From positions 2,790,001-2,854,000 of the forward strand of contig NZ_JBKIWZ010000001.1 in NCBI RefSeq assembly GCF_050157905.1: a stretch of 64,000 bases of DNA, given 5' to 3'. Shown in pieces: positions 18,859 to 26,055 of the stretch. The first letter of the stretch is position 1. Every line of letters begins with the position of its first letter. Both the position numbers and the translations under genes were made by a program. The notes beneath the pieces were generated by a model, which saw only the letters and a list, made by a program, of their open reading frames with translations, searched no databases and was not told the origin of the DNA. This DNA comes from Pantoea sp050157905. Lineage in GTDB: Bacteria; Pseudomonadota; Gammaproteobacteria; Enterobacterales; Enterobacteriaceae.

Positions 18859-19329
18859 ATGCGAAACCCATCGAAACAAGACGATCTGATTAAGGCTTTC
18901 AAAGCCTTATTAAAAGAAGAAAAATTCAGTTCCCAGGGCGAAATTGTTCAGGCGCTGCAGGATGAAGGCTTTGAAAATATCAATCAGTCCAAAGTCTCTC
19001 GCATGCTGACTAAGTTTGGTGCCGTGCGTACGCGCAATGCTAAAATGGAGATGGTTTATTGCCTGCCGGCAGAACTGGGCGTACCAACCACCACCAGCCC
19101 ACTGAAAAACCTGGTACTGGATATCGATTACAACGATGCGCTGGTGGTGATCCATACCAGCCCGGGCGCCGCACAGCTGATAGCCCGCCTGCTGGATTCA
19201 CTGGGTAAATCAGAAGGGATTCTGGGAACCATTGCCGGTGATGATACAATTTTCATTACCCGTGCGCGCGACTTCACCGTTAAGCAACTGCACAGCGCCA
19301 TTCTCAACCTGTTTGAGCAGGAGCTTTGA
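18859..19329 (+). CDS. argR: Arginine repressor ArgR
   Basis: ArgR is the hexameric arginine-dependent repressor of arginine biosynthesis and a cofactor for Xer recombination at cer-type sites. The 156-residue protein (E. coli 156) has a winged-helix N-terminal DNA-binding domain (KVSRMLTKFGAVRTRNAKME). The C-terminal arginine-binding/oligomerisation domain shows SPGAAQLIARLLDSLG and GTIAGDDTIFI, where the paired Asp contacts arginine. Upstream ARG boxes indicate autoregulation. Confidence 0.98.
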   Translation: MRNPSKQDDLIKAFKALLKEEKFSSQGEIVQALQDEGFENINQSKVSRMLTKFGAVRTRNAKMEMVYCLPAELGVPTTTSPLKNLVLDIDYNDALVVIHTSPGAAQLIARLLDSLGKSEGILGTIAGDDTIFITRARDFTVKQLHSAILNLFEQEL

Positions 19330-19336
19330 GGGCAGA

Positions 19337-19368
19337 CTGACGGCTTCCGGTACAGACCGGGCCGTCAG
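19337..19368 (+). terminator. Hairpin downstream of argR
   Basis: CTGACGGC pairs with GCCGTCAG, enclosing a second stem CCGGT/ACCGG around an ACAG loop. It starts 8 bp after the argR stop. The following T tract is short (CGTCTTT), so termination efficiency is uncertain. Confidence 0.5.
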
Positions 19369-19576
19369 CGTCTTTCGCCTGACAATGGCTCTTCAGATAA
19401 CCGCCCGTCCGCGCGCAGGCGTCCACATCAGCCATTGTGCCGCTAAGCGATAATCGTCCTCTTCTTCACTTTCTGCGCTATTTTACGCTGCTCTACATCA
19501 TTAATACGGCGCCATCGCCCGGATCCAGATCAAACCCCAGCCTGAAACTCCACTGCATTTCGCACTAAAAGTTAAA

Positions 19577-19590
19577 GTGATTTATATCAC
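19577..19590. promoter_or_regulatory. CRP/FNR-like palindrome upstream of yhcN genes
   Basis: GTGATTTATATCAC is a perfect GTGA-N6-TCAC palindrome about 220 bp upstream of the first yhcN-like ATG. The motif fits CRP, but FNR-type binding cannot be excluded by eye. Confidence 0.45.
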
Positions 19591-19742
19591 TGTTTTTGCA
19601 ATTAAAAGCAGCATAAAGGCTATTTTTTAAACGTTTTTTATAACGTTGAGTTATTAAAAGTAGCCATAACGATAAAGTATCACAAGAAAACATTATTAGC
19701 GGGGTATTAATTTCTCTCGTTATTAGTTCTATACTTCTTTTC

Positions 19743-19756
19743 GTGATCCAAATCAC
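19743..19756. promoter_or_regulatory. Second CRP-like palindrome next to the yhcN start region
   Basis: GTGATCCAAATCAC is another perfect GTGA-N6-TCAC palindrome. It lies just after the candidate -10 (TATACT, 19730-19735), so it would cover the transcription start, a position more suited to repression than activation. Confidence 0.4.
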
Positions 19757-19796
19757 ACAAACCAGAAAGATAAAAACAGAAGACGAGGAAATATCT

Positions 19797-20060
19797 ATGA
19801 ACGTTAAAACTACTATCGCCACCCTGAGCATCCTTTCTGCGCTTTCATTTGGTGCTGTAGCAGCAGAATCTATTGATGCTGCTCAGGCGCAGAATCTTCA
19901 GCCCGCAGGCACCATCAGCGTCAGCGGCGTCGCGGGTTCACCGATGGATATCCGTCAGCAGCTGAGTGACAAAGCCGATCAGCAGGGCGCAAAAGCCTAT
20001 CGTGTGATCGAGGCTTATAACAACGGCAACTATCACGCCACCGCCGCGCTTTATAACTAA
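19797..20060 (+). CDS. YhcN/BhsA-family (DUF1471) periplasmic protein, copy 1
   Basis: This is a small exported stress protein of the DUF1471 family (YhcN, BhsA, McbA), members of which respond to acid, peroxide or biofilm conditions in E. coli. The 87-residue precursor begins MNVKTTIATLSILSA with a signal peptide cleaved near SFGAVAA. The mature part shows the family's LQPAGTISVSG, KADQQGAKAYRVIEA and YHATAALY elements. The ATG at 19797 follows GAGGAA; a longer in-frame upstream extension lacks similarity. It is the first of three tandem paralogues and the one with its own long upstream region. Confidence 0.88.
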   Translation: MNVKTTIATLSILSALSFGAVAAESIDAAQAQNLQPAGTISVSGVAGSPMDIRQQLSDKADQQGAKAYRVIEAYNNGNYHATAALYN

Positions 20061-20153
20061 AACGCAGCCTGGTTTAGCCTGCCGCTCTCTGTCAGATGCG
20101 CACAGCCGCACCGGAGAGCAGAGACAGAAACAGATATTGCAGGAGAGTGAATC

Positions 20154-20417
20154 ATGAAAATGAAATTAGCTATCGCCACCCTTGGCCTTTCCCTGATTTC
20201 AATGGGTGCTGGCGCTGCCAGCCTGGTGACCAATCAGGAAGCTCAGGGGTTGCAGTCGATGAACCAGACCATCAGCATCAGCGGCCGCAATGGCGACCAG
20301 ACGCACGTACGTCAGGTGCTGTCAGAGAAAGCGGATGCCCAGGGTGCTGGCCACTATCGCATCATCGAAAACAACCAGGATAACACCTGGCATATCACCG
20401 CTGAACTCTATAAATAA
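20154..20417 (+). CDS. YhcN/BhsA-family (DUF1471) periplasmic protein, copy 2
   Basis: The 87-residue precursor starts MKMKLAIATLGLSLISMG, with a signal peptide to about residue 22 (GAGAA). The mature domain has SISGRNGDQTHVRQVLS, EKADAQGAGHYRIIE and WHITAELY. It is the most divergent of the three tandem copies (for example RNGDQTHVRQ where the other two have AG-PMD-R). A clear AGGAGAG precedes the ATG. It lies 93 bp after copy 1 and 92 bp before copy 3; no terminator is obvious between them, so they may share a transcript. The function of this copy is not known. Confidence 0.87.
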   Translation: MKMKLAIATLGLSLISMGAGAASLVTNQEAQGLQSMNQTISISGRNGDQTHVRQVLSEKADAQGAGHYRIIENNQDNTWHITAELYK

Positions 20418-20509
20418 CCGACTATGATGACGCCAGAACGGCGTTAAAAATATCGACGACCCGCCTTTACGATTAACCGCAGGTTGTTGACCCTATTGAG
20501 GAGATGAAC

Positions 20510-20773
20510 ATGAATATCAAAACAACCATCGCGACAGTCAGCCTGCTTTCCGTTATGGCGTTCGGCGCTTCTGCCGCTCAGCTGGTAACCGGCGACCAGA
20601 CACAAAGTCTGCAGCCTGCGGGAACTGTAACCATCAGTGGTACGGCGGGTGCGCCAATGGATTACCGTGCTGAGCTTTCTCAGAAAGCCGATGCGCAGGG
20701 TGCCAGCGCCTATAAAGTTATCGAGGCACGCACTGGTGATAACTACCACATCACCGCTCAGCTTTATAAGTAA
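20510..20773 (+). CDS. yhcN: YhcN/BhsA-family (DUF1471) periplasmic protein, copy 3
   Basis: I prefer the ATG at 20510: AGGAG lies six bases before it, whereas the in-frame ATG at 20504 abuts the AGGAG. That start gives 87 residues, the same length as copies 1 and 2 and as E. coli YhcN. The signal peptide (MNIKTTIATVSLLSVMAFGASA) is followed by LQPAGTVTISGTAGAPMDYR, KADAQGASAYKVIEA and YHITAQLYK. As the copy adjacent to yhcO it occupies the E. coli yhcN position. It ends at a strong terminator. Confidence 0.88.
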   Translation: MNIKTTIATVSLLSVMAFGASAAQLVTGDQTQSLQPAGTVTISGTAGAPMDYRAELSQKADAQGASAYKVIEARTGDNYHITAQLYK

Positions 20774-20802
20774 TTCCTCGTCAGACAGATGACGAACCCT
20801 TT

Positions 20803-20828
20803 GGCCCCGCTCTCCGGGGCCTTTTTTT
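20803..20828 (+). terminator. Rho-independent terminator after the yhcN cluster
   Basis: GGCCCCG-CTCT-CGGGGCC is followed by seven T. The T tract runs into the last codon/stop of the convergent yhcO gene. Confidence 0.9.
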
Positions 20829-21096
20829 ATCTGACGTTAAAGTAAAGCTGCCCTTCCAGCTCTTCTTCCGCTTCATCGAACAACAAAATCAGCGCGCCAT
20901 AACGCCGTCGTTGCCCTCTGCCCAGATTGACAAATTCAATCTCCAGCGGCATGGGTAACAGATCGCCTGTCACCACATCCCATAATCCATCCAGATCGCA
21001 GATGCGGCGCTCTTCCAGCGCAAATCGCTCGCTGAACTGCCGGAAAAAATGGGCCTGATCGACAATTTCATTAAAATCAAAACGCTCGATTTTCAT
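20827..21096 (-). CDS. yhcO: YhcO, barstar-family protein
   Basis: YhcO is a small barstar-like protein. Barstar in Bacillus inhibits the RNase barnase, but the role of YhcO in enterics is not established and no barnase partner is visible nearby. I chose the ATG at 21096 (MKIERFDFNEIVDQAHFF), giving 89 residues (E. coli YhcO 90). The conserved LDGLWDVVTGDLLPMPLEIE and ILLFDEAEEELEGQL segments are present. It is convergent with yhcN copy 3 and just downstream of the aldehyde dehydrogenase gene. Confidence 0.9.
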   Translation of the reverse strand: MKIERFDFNEIVDQAHFFRQFSERFALEERRICDLDGLWDVVTGDLLPMPLEIEFVNLGRGQRRRYGALILLFDEAEEELEGQLYFNVR

Positions 21097-21151
21097 GCTG
21101 ACCGCTCCCATGCTCCGTCTGCGGGCGGCCTCAGCCGCCCGTTCCTCTCCG

Positions 21152-22603
21152 TTAGCTCAAACCGCCCAGGTGCAGCGCTTTGACCTCCAGATACTCTTCC
21201 ATCCCCAGCACCGACCCTTCACGGCCCAGTCCCGACTCTTTCACGCCGCCAAAGGGCGCCAGTTCGGTCGAAACGGCACATTCGTTAATGCCGATCATGC
21301 CACTCTCCAGCGCCGCTGAAACGCGGAACACCCGCTGCAGATTCTGGGTGTAGAAGTAGGCGGCCAGACCAAACGGCGTGGCGTTAGCGCGGCGGATGAC
21401 ATCCTTTTCATCATCAAAGCGGAAACAGGCCGCCACCGGGCCAAACGTCTCCTCCTGCGCAAGCTGCATCTCTTCGTGGGCTTCGGCAATCACCGTGGGT
21501 TGCCAGAAATTGCCGCCCAGCGCGTGCCGTCCGCCCCCCGCCAGTAATTTGCCACCTTTTGCAACGGCGTCTTTGACGTGCTGCTCCACCTTTTCCACCG
21601 CCGAGGCTTCGATCAGGGGACCAACAATCACGCCCTCATCCATGCCGTTGCCGACCTTCAGCTTGTTCACTTCAGCCGCAAGTTGCTGCGTGAAACGATC
21701 ATAGACCGCATTGTGAATGTAAAAGCGGTTCACGCTGACGCACACCTGGCCTGCGTTACGAAATTTGTTGGCGATCGCGCCCTTTACGGCGGCATCAATG
21801 TCAGCATCCTCAAACACGATATAGGGTGCATTGCCGCCCAGCTCCATCGACACTTTTTTCATGGTTTCAGCGGCATTGCGCATCAGCAGTTTGCCAACCT
21901 GCGTCGAACCGGTGAACGAGATTTTGCGCACCTCGCTGCTGGCCATGATCGCGTCGCTGATGGCATGGGTGTCACCGGCTACTGCATTCAGTACTCCATC
22001 AGGTACACCCGCCTGTTTCGCCAGCGCCAGCAGCGCAAAAGCGGAGAGCGGCGTGTTATTGGCGGGCTTAATGATGCCGGTGCAGCCTGCAGCCAGGGCT
22101 GGCCCCAGTTTGCGGGTCAGCATCGCCATCGGGAAGTTCCACGGCGTAATGGCTGCCACCACGCCAATCGGTTCGCGGGTAGCCAGAATACGGGAGCCTG
22201 GTTTGGCGGGCGGAATGATCTCACCGTTAGCCCGTTTCGCCTGCTCGGCAAACCACTGAATAAAGCTGGCGGCATATTCAACTTCCCCTTCCGCCTCTTT
22301 CACCGGTTTGCCCTGCTCCGTGGTCATCAGCTCACCCAGCCAGCGCTTGTTTTCAATAATCAGCTGGTACCAGCGCATGAGAATCTCTGAGCGCGCTTTT
22401 GCAGTGAGCGCCCGCCAGGCGGGAAAAGCGCGCTTAGCGGCGGCAATAGCCTGTTCCGTTTCTGCTTTGCCTGCTTTTGCCACCTGCGCAATCACTTCGC
22501 CAGTCGCCGGATTAGTGACATCGAAGGTGGAGGCCGCCTGATGCCACTGGCCATCAGCTAAATAGCCGGTCCGGAACAGCTCGCTCTCTTGCAGTGATTT
22601 CAT
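21152..22603 (-). CDS. NAD(P)-dependent succinate-semialdehyde dehydrogenase-like ALDH
   Basis: This aldehyde dehydrogenase resembles GabD, which oxidises succinate semialdehyde to succinate in GABA breakdown. The ATG at 22603 (MKSLQESELFRTGYLADGQW) gives 483 residues, close to GabD (482). Visible motifs are ITPWNFPMAML, the FTGSTQVGKLL cofactor loop, MELGGNAPYIVF with the general-base Glu and NAGQVCVSVNRFY with the catalytic Cys. It sits between yhcO and aaeB, where E. coli K-12 has no such gene. No gabT or gabP is adjacent, so the substrate is uncertain. Residues fit GabD better than other ALDHs, but an aromatic or other semialdehyde is possible given the neighbouring aromatic-acid efflux genes. 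Confidence 0.85.
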   Translation of the reverse strand: MKSLQESELFRTGYLADGQWHQAASTFDVTNPATGEVIAQVAKAGKAETEQAIAAAKRAFPAWRALTAKARSEILMRWYQLIIENKRWLGELMTTEQGKPVKEAEGEVEYAASFIQWFAEQAKRANGEIIPPAKPGSRILATREPIGVVAAITPWNFPMAMLTRKLGPALAAGCTGIIKPANNTPLSAFALLALAKQAGVPDGVLNAVAGDTHAISDAIMASSEVRKISFTGSTQVGKLLMRNAAETMKKVSMELGGNAPYIVFEDADIDAAVKGAIANKFRNAGQVCVSVNRFYIHNAVYDRFTQQLAAEVNKLKVGNGMDEGVIVGPLIEASAVEKVEQHVKDAVAKGGKLLAGGGRHALGGNFWQPTVIAEAHEEMQLAQEETFGPVAACFRFDDEKDVIRRANATPFGLAAYFYTQNLQRVFRVSAALESGMIGINECAVSTELAPFGGVKESGLGREGSVLGMEEYLEVKALHLGGLS

Positions 22604-22689
22604 TGATATGCTCCTGTCAGTTTTACGCTTCCGTATGAAGAGTATAGTTGGCAAACGCGACAGGTTTTATGACGGACGGGGATTGGGCA

Positions 22690-22712
22690 GGCCGCTGCCG
22701 GTGGCAGCGGCC
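22690..22712. terminator. Perfect 10-bp hairpin after aaeB
   Basis: GGCCGCTGCC and GGCAGCGGCC form a perfect stem around GGT, 4 bp downstream of the aaeB stop on the minus strand. No T tract follows, so this is a candidate terminator or mRNA-protecting hairpin. Confidence 0.5.
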
Positions 22713-22716
22713 GGAT

Positions 22717-24669
22717 TCAGATCTGGATGAGGGTGTTCTGGTATTTATCGAGCATGAGCGCCAGCCGTTTGACCGGCTCCGTAACGCTTTCAGGCGCCTC
22801 GTAATGGGCCAGTTTTTCCTGATAGACCTCCAGCTCTTTTAGCAGCCGTGTAAAGTAGTAACGACGCTTGTCATCGCTGCTGGCGGAGATGACCCGATCT
22901 GCGGTGTAGCGCAGTTGCCGGTGATATGCCGAAAGATCAGCATTGACCGGCACTTCCGCGTCCCGCAACCGCTGATGACCGATGATCAGCGTCAGGGCGA
23001 TACGGTATTTGTTGATATCACCGGGAAACAGGTTCAGCAGCAGAAACAGTTGCTGATAGAGCGCCGGTAAATGGTTTTCACGCCGGCGCGCCTGATTAGT
23101 GGTCATCGCCGACACCGCCGCGTACATAAAGCGGTTCAGCAGTTTGCGGCCCGTGCGCGCTTTCGATTTATCGCGGATCAGCAGGATCACCATCATCGCC
23201 ACGAAGCAGCCGATGACCTGGCCAAGCACGTTATCGAGAAAGACGTTGATGTGGAACTGCATGGGATTATCGAGTACCAGTACGTTGAGCGTACCAATCA
23301 GTGCCCCCAGCGTGCCGAGCTGACGCCGCTGAATAAAGATTCCGCCAATAAAACCCAGCAGCCCGATGGCAATGCAGAGCAACAGCGCGCTCTGCTGCGT
23401 GGCGGGCAGAACATACATAAAGTAGAGCGCCCCCAGCGGAACCGCCACTGTCATGCCGTAGAGGAAGTCTTTCGCCATCATCAGCGGATTTGGCATACGC
23501 ATCGCCAGCGCGGTGATCACCGCCAGCATGACCATGCAGCCGCTGCCGGAGGTCCAGCCGGTGTAGAGCCAGAACAGCGAACCCAGCGCGGTCGCCACGA
23601 AAGTGCGGACTCCGTTGATCATCGCGTGGTGCGTTTCAGCAGAACGCGCCTGAATCACCACCTCGCGCTGCAAAATCTCCTCCTCCAGCGACGTGATCCG
23701 GCTGTTACTTCGGATGCCTTTCAGCAGCAGCAGATATTCCGTTGCGGCACCCACCCAGCTGCTCAGCGTCACCGGGGCCGTTTTATCTCTGGCCCGCATC
23801 ACCCGCCGCATCACCTTCATCCGCTTGTGCACCTCCTCCACCGTTGTAGCGGGCTTCTCAACCATCAAACGATACTGAGGCGGGATGTAGTCAGGGCGAG
23901 AGTTCTGGATCAGAAAGGTTTCGGCTGCCTGAGTAATCAGGGTCAGCGACAGGGTATTCAGCATCTGCAGCCGACGGTGACTGTTCTTCCAGCGTGACGA
24001 CTCCATCATCAGCTGGCTGCGCATGCTGTTAAGGGCGGTGGTGCGCCGGACCAGCGCGCTCCAGGCTTTATCGACCTCCTCTTTGTCACCGTGCGCTACG
24101 CAGAGCTGCAGCAGCTGATAGTGCGCCACCAGCAGCGAATCGACCTCCGCATCGATCACTTTTTTGATCGAACGGGGCGAGAAGATCATATCGGCCAGGA
24201 TGGCGCACAGGATGCCGAGCACAATCTCACTGCAGCGCTCGACCGCATACTGTGGCACCAGCGTCAGCCCGCCGCTGGCGTTCGCCGTCACGACGATAAT
24301 GAGCGCGGTGTAGCCCGCGAGACCCAGCGCGTATGAGTTTTCAACTTTGATCAGCGAGGAGAGCCAGACGCAGAGTCCTGCCCAGATGCAGCACAGCAGC
24401 AGCATCACGACCGGCGCACGGACAGTGGCGATCATAATAGTCAGCGCGGCGATACAGCCGATAAAGGTCCCGATAATACGCAAAACACCGCGGTAGCGTA
24501 GCGCCCCTGAATAGGGGTCGCCACCGGCAGCGAAGGCGGTGCCGCCCGCCACAATCCCGGCGGTCATCACCGCCCAGCGTGGCGTTTCGAGGTTAAGGTG
24601 GAAACCCACCATCAGCGCTAAAACCAGCGCGAAGGTGAGCTTTACCGGGAACCGCAGGAACTCGATCAT
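22717..24669 (-). CDS. aaeB: AaeB, aromatic carboxylic acid efflux pump subunit
   Basis: AaeB is the inner-membrane transporter of the AaeAB pump that exports p-hydroxybenzoate and related aromatic acids. The 650-residue protein (E. coli 655) has the FUSC-family layout: about five N-terminal membrane segments, a soluble cytoplasmic domain (about 160-360), five more segments (about 365-490) and a C-terminal cytoplasmic domain. It lies 9 bp after aaeA in the operon aaeX-aaeA-aaeB, divergent from aaeR. Confidence 0.95.
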   Translation of the reverse strand: MIEFLRFPVKLTFALVLALMVGFHLNLETPRWAVMTAGIVAGGTAFAAGGDPYSGALRYRGVLRIIGTFIGCIAALTIMIATVRAPVVMLLLCCIWAGLCVWLSSLIKVENSYALGLAGYTALIIVVTANASGGLTLVPQYAVERCSEIVLGILCAILADMIFSPRSIKKVIDAEVDSLLVAHYQLLQLCVAHGDKEEVDKAWSALVRRTTALNSMRSQLMMESSRWKNSHRRLQMLNTLSLTLITQAAETFLIQNSRPDYIPPQYRLMVEKPATTVEEVHKRMKVMRRVMRARDKTAPVTLSSWVGAATEYLLLLKGIRSNSRITSLEEEILQREVVIQARSAETHHAMINGVRTFVATALGSLFWLYTGWTSGSGCMVMLAVITALAMRMPNPLMMAKDFLYGMTVAVPLGALYFMYVLPATQQSALLLCIAIGLLGFIGGIFIQRRQLGTLGALIGTLNVLVLDNPMQFHINVFLDNVLGQVIGCFVAMMVILLIRDKSKARTGRKLLNRFMYAAVSAMTTNQARRRENHLPALYQQLFLLLNLFPGDINKYRIALTLIIGHQRLRDAEVPVNADLSAYHRQLRYTADRVISASSDDKRRYYFTRLLKELEVYQEKLAHYEAPESVTEPVKRLALMLDKYQNTLIQI

Positions 24670-24678
24670 ATCGCCCTC

Positions 24679-25611
24679 TTAACCAAACTCACGCAGGCGA
24701 TTCAGCAGACGGACCAGCGGGGAAACCTGTTCGGGCTGGCGGTCACCCGGCCCGGTGATCACCACCGTCGCCGTGGTGCCTGCCGGGAAGCGGTTGCCGG
24801 GCTGCTGATCCAGCCGGATGCGTACCGGCACACGCTGTGCCAGACGGACCCACTCCAGGTTGGAGTCCACCGTCGCCATCCCTTTGCTGTCAACCGAGCT
24901 GCTGCTGTTGGTGACGCCGGCAGCCACGCTGTCGACGGTGCCGCGCAGTACGACGTTGCTGCCGAGCGGGGTCACCTCGGCGCGGAAGCCCTTCTCCACG
25001 CCGTGGAGTTTAGTTTCTTCCAGATAAGCGAGCACATAGAAGGAGTGCTGCTGAACCAGCGCCACCGCCACGGAACCCCGGGTGATGAACTCGCCCTGAT
25101 AGACATTCAGGTTGGTGACCCAGCCATCGGACGGGGCTTTGATGGTGGTGCGCTCCAGATCGATCTCCGCCAGATCGCGAGTCGCCATCGACTTCGCCAG
25201 CTGATGTTCGCTGGTTTGCAGATCGTTATTGGATTGTTCAATCGCTTCGCGCGACATTGCGGAGGTACCAAGCTGATTACGACGTCCGGCTTCGCGACGT
25301 TTCTCGCTGACCAGAGCCTGGTAATATTCAACATCCGCCTGAGCCTGTGCCAGCGCCTTCTGATAGCGCGGCCGATCCACCACAAACAGCGTATCGCCCT
25401 TCTTCACCAGCTGGTTATCGTGCACCGGAACATCGGTGATCAGGCCGGTGACATCAGGCGAGATCGCCACTACGTCAGCTGCAAAACGTGCATCACGCGT
25501 CCAGGGGGATTCGGTATAGAAGACCCAGGCACGAAAGATGATAACCACTGCGATGATGACCAGCAGGAGCGTAATCGCGTAACGCGCGATTTTTCTTATG
25601 AGTGCTTTCAC
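24679..25611 (-). CDS. aaeA: AaeA, membrane-fusion subunit of the aromatic acid efflux pump
   Basis: AaeA is a HlyD/EmrA-type periplasmic adaptor that links AaeB toward the outer membrane. The 310-residue protein (E. coli 310) has one N-terminal membrane anchor (about 12-32), then a lipoyl/barrel-sandwich half (VDVVAISPDVTGLITDVPV), an alpha-helical hairpin and a matching second half (IKAPSDGWVTNLNVYQGEF). It lies 7 bp after aaeX and immediately before aaeB. Confidence 0.96.
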   Translation of the reverse strand: MKALIRKIARYAITLLLVIIAVVIIFRAWVFYTESPWTRDARFAADVVAISPDVTGLITDVPVHDNQLVKKGDTLFVVDRPRYQKALAQAQADVEYYQALVSEKRREAGRRNQLGTSAMSREAIEQSNNDLQTSEHQLAKSMATRDLAEIDLERTTIKAPSDGWVTNLNVYQGEFITRGSVAVALVQQHSFYVLAYLEETKLHGVEKGFRAEVTPLGSNVVLRGTVDSVAAGVTNSSSSVDSKGMATVDSNLEWVRLAQRVPVRIRLDQQPGNRFPAGTTATVVITGPGDRQPEQVSPLVRLLNRLREFG

Positions 25612-25618
25612 TTAAACC

Positions 25619-25822
25619 TCAGACTAATAAACGGGAGACAAGGTAAAACACACAGCAGTAAAGCGCTGTATTAAAAAGTGCCGGATGCCAGACAAGATCG
25701 TAGATGCCGCTCGGCGTCAGCACGCGTTTCACTAACCAGAACAGCATAAGTGAAATAATAAGTTCGATGAAAACGGGCGGGAAAGAGAGCCCAAACATGA
25801 CAAATACCGGAAGCACACTCAT
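25619..25822 (-). CDS. aaeX: AaeX, small membrane protein of the aae operon
   Basis: This 67-residue DUF1656 protein (E. coli 67) has two hydrophobic segments, beginning MSVLPVFVMFGLSFPPVFIE. It is always found as the first gene of aaeXAB; its exact role is unknown. It is divergent from aaeR with about 230 bp between. Confidence 0.95.
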   Translation of the reverse strand: MSVLPVFVMFGLSFPPVFIELIISLMLFWLVKRVLTPSGIYDLVWHPALFNTALYCCVFYLVSRLLV

Positions 25823-26021
25823 CAGAAATCCTTAGTTCGACCTTGCCGGGAGACGCCTTTGCCTTCTGCAGATGCCACAGGAAACCCCTCTGCCAGCGCT
25901 ATCTGAACCGCAGCTGGCTTAATAATAGCGTATCATCGAGGGGTATCAGGCAATGAAGAATCACCGGAAAATACCCCGGCCCGCTTATAATAACGTGCAT
26001 TACTAACCATTTTCTACAGAA

Positions 26022-26037
26022 TGTGATCTAAATCACT
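26022..26037. promoter_or_regulatory. CRP-like site between aaeX and aaeR
   Basis: TGTGATCTAAATCACT closely matches the CRP half-site pair TGTGA-N6-TCACA. It lies 19 bp upstream of the aaeR ATG, which would place it over or just downstream of an aaeR promoter. Confidence 0.5.
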
Positions 26038-26055
26038 TTTAAGCCAGAGTAAATA

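Larger units (their letters stand above)
19330..19796. other. argR-yhcN intergenic region
   Basis: This 467-bp region has no supported gene. It contains a hairpin after argR and a very AT-rich stretch (19560-19740). It also contains two perfect GTGA-N6-TCAC palindromes and a TATACT hexamer at 19730-19735 that may be the -10 element of the first yhcN-like gene. Confidence 0.6.

Noticed and set aside
19565..19831. 88-codon minus-strand ORF upstream of yhcN
   Set aside because: AT-rich regulatory DNA with hydrophobic chance translation; no ribosome site and overlaps the yhcN start.
20827..21096. Barnase-barstar toxin-antitoxin pair around yhcO
   Set aside because: YhcO is barstar-like but no barnase-like RNase gene lies near it; the neighbours are yhcN-type and ALDH genes.
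23071..23997. 308-residue plus-strand ORF opposite aaeB
   Set aside because: Antisense to the well-supported aaeB; His/Arg/Gln-rich composition typical of shadows.
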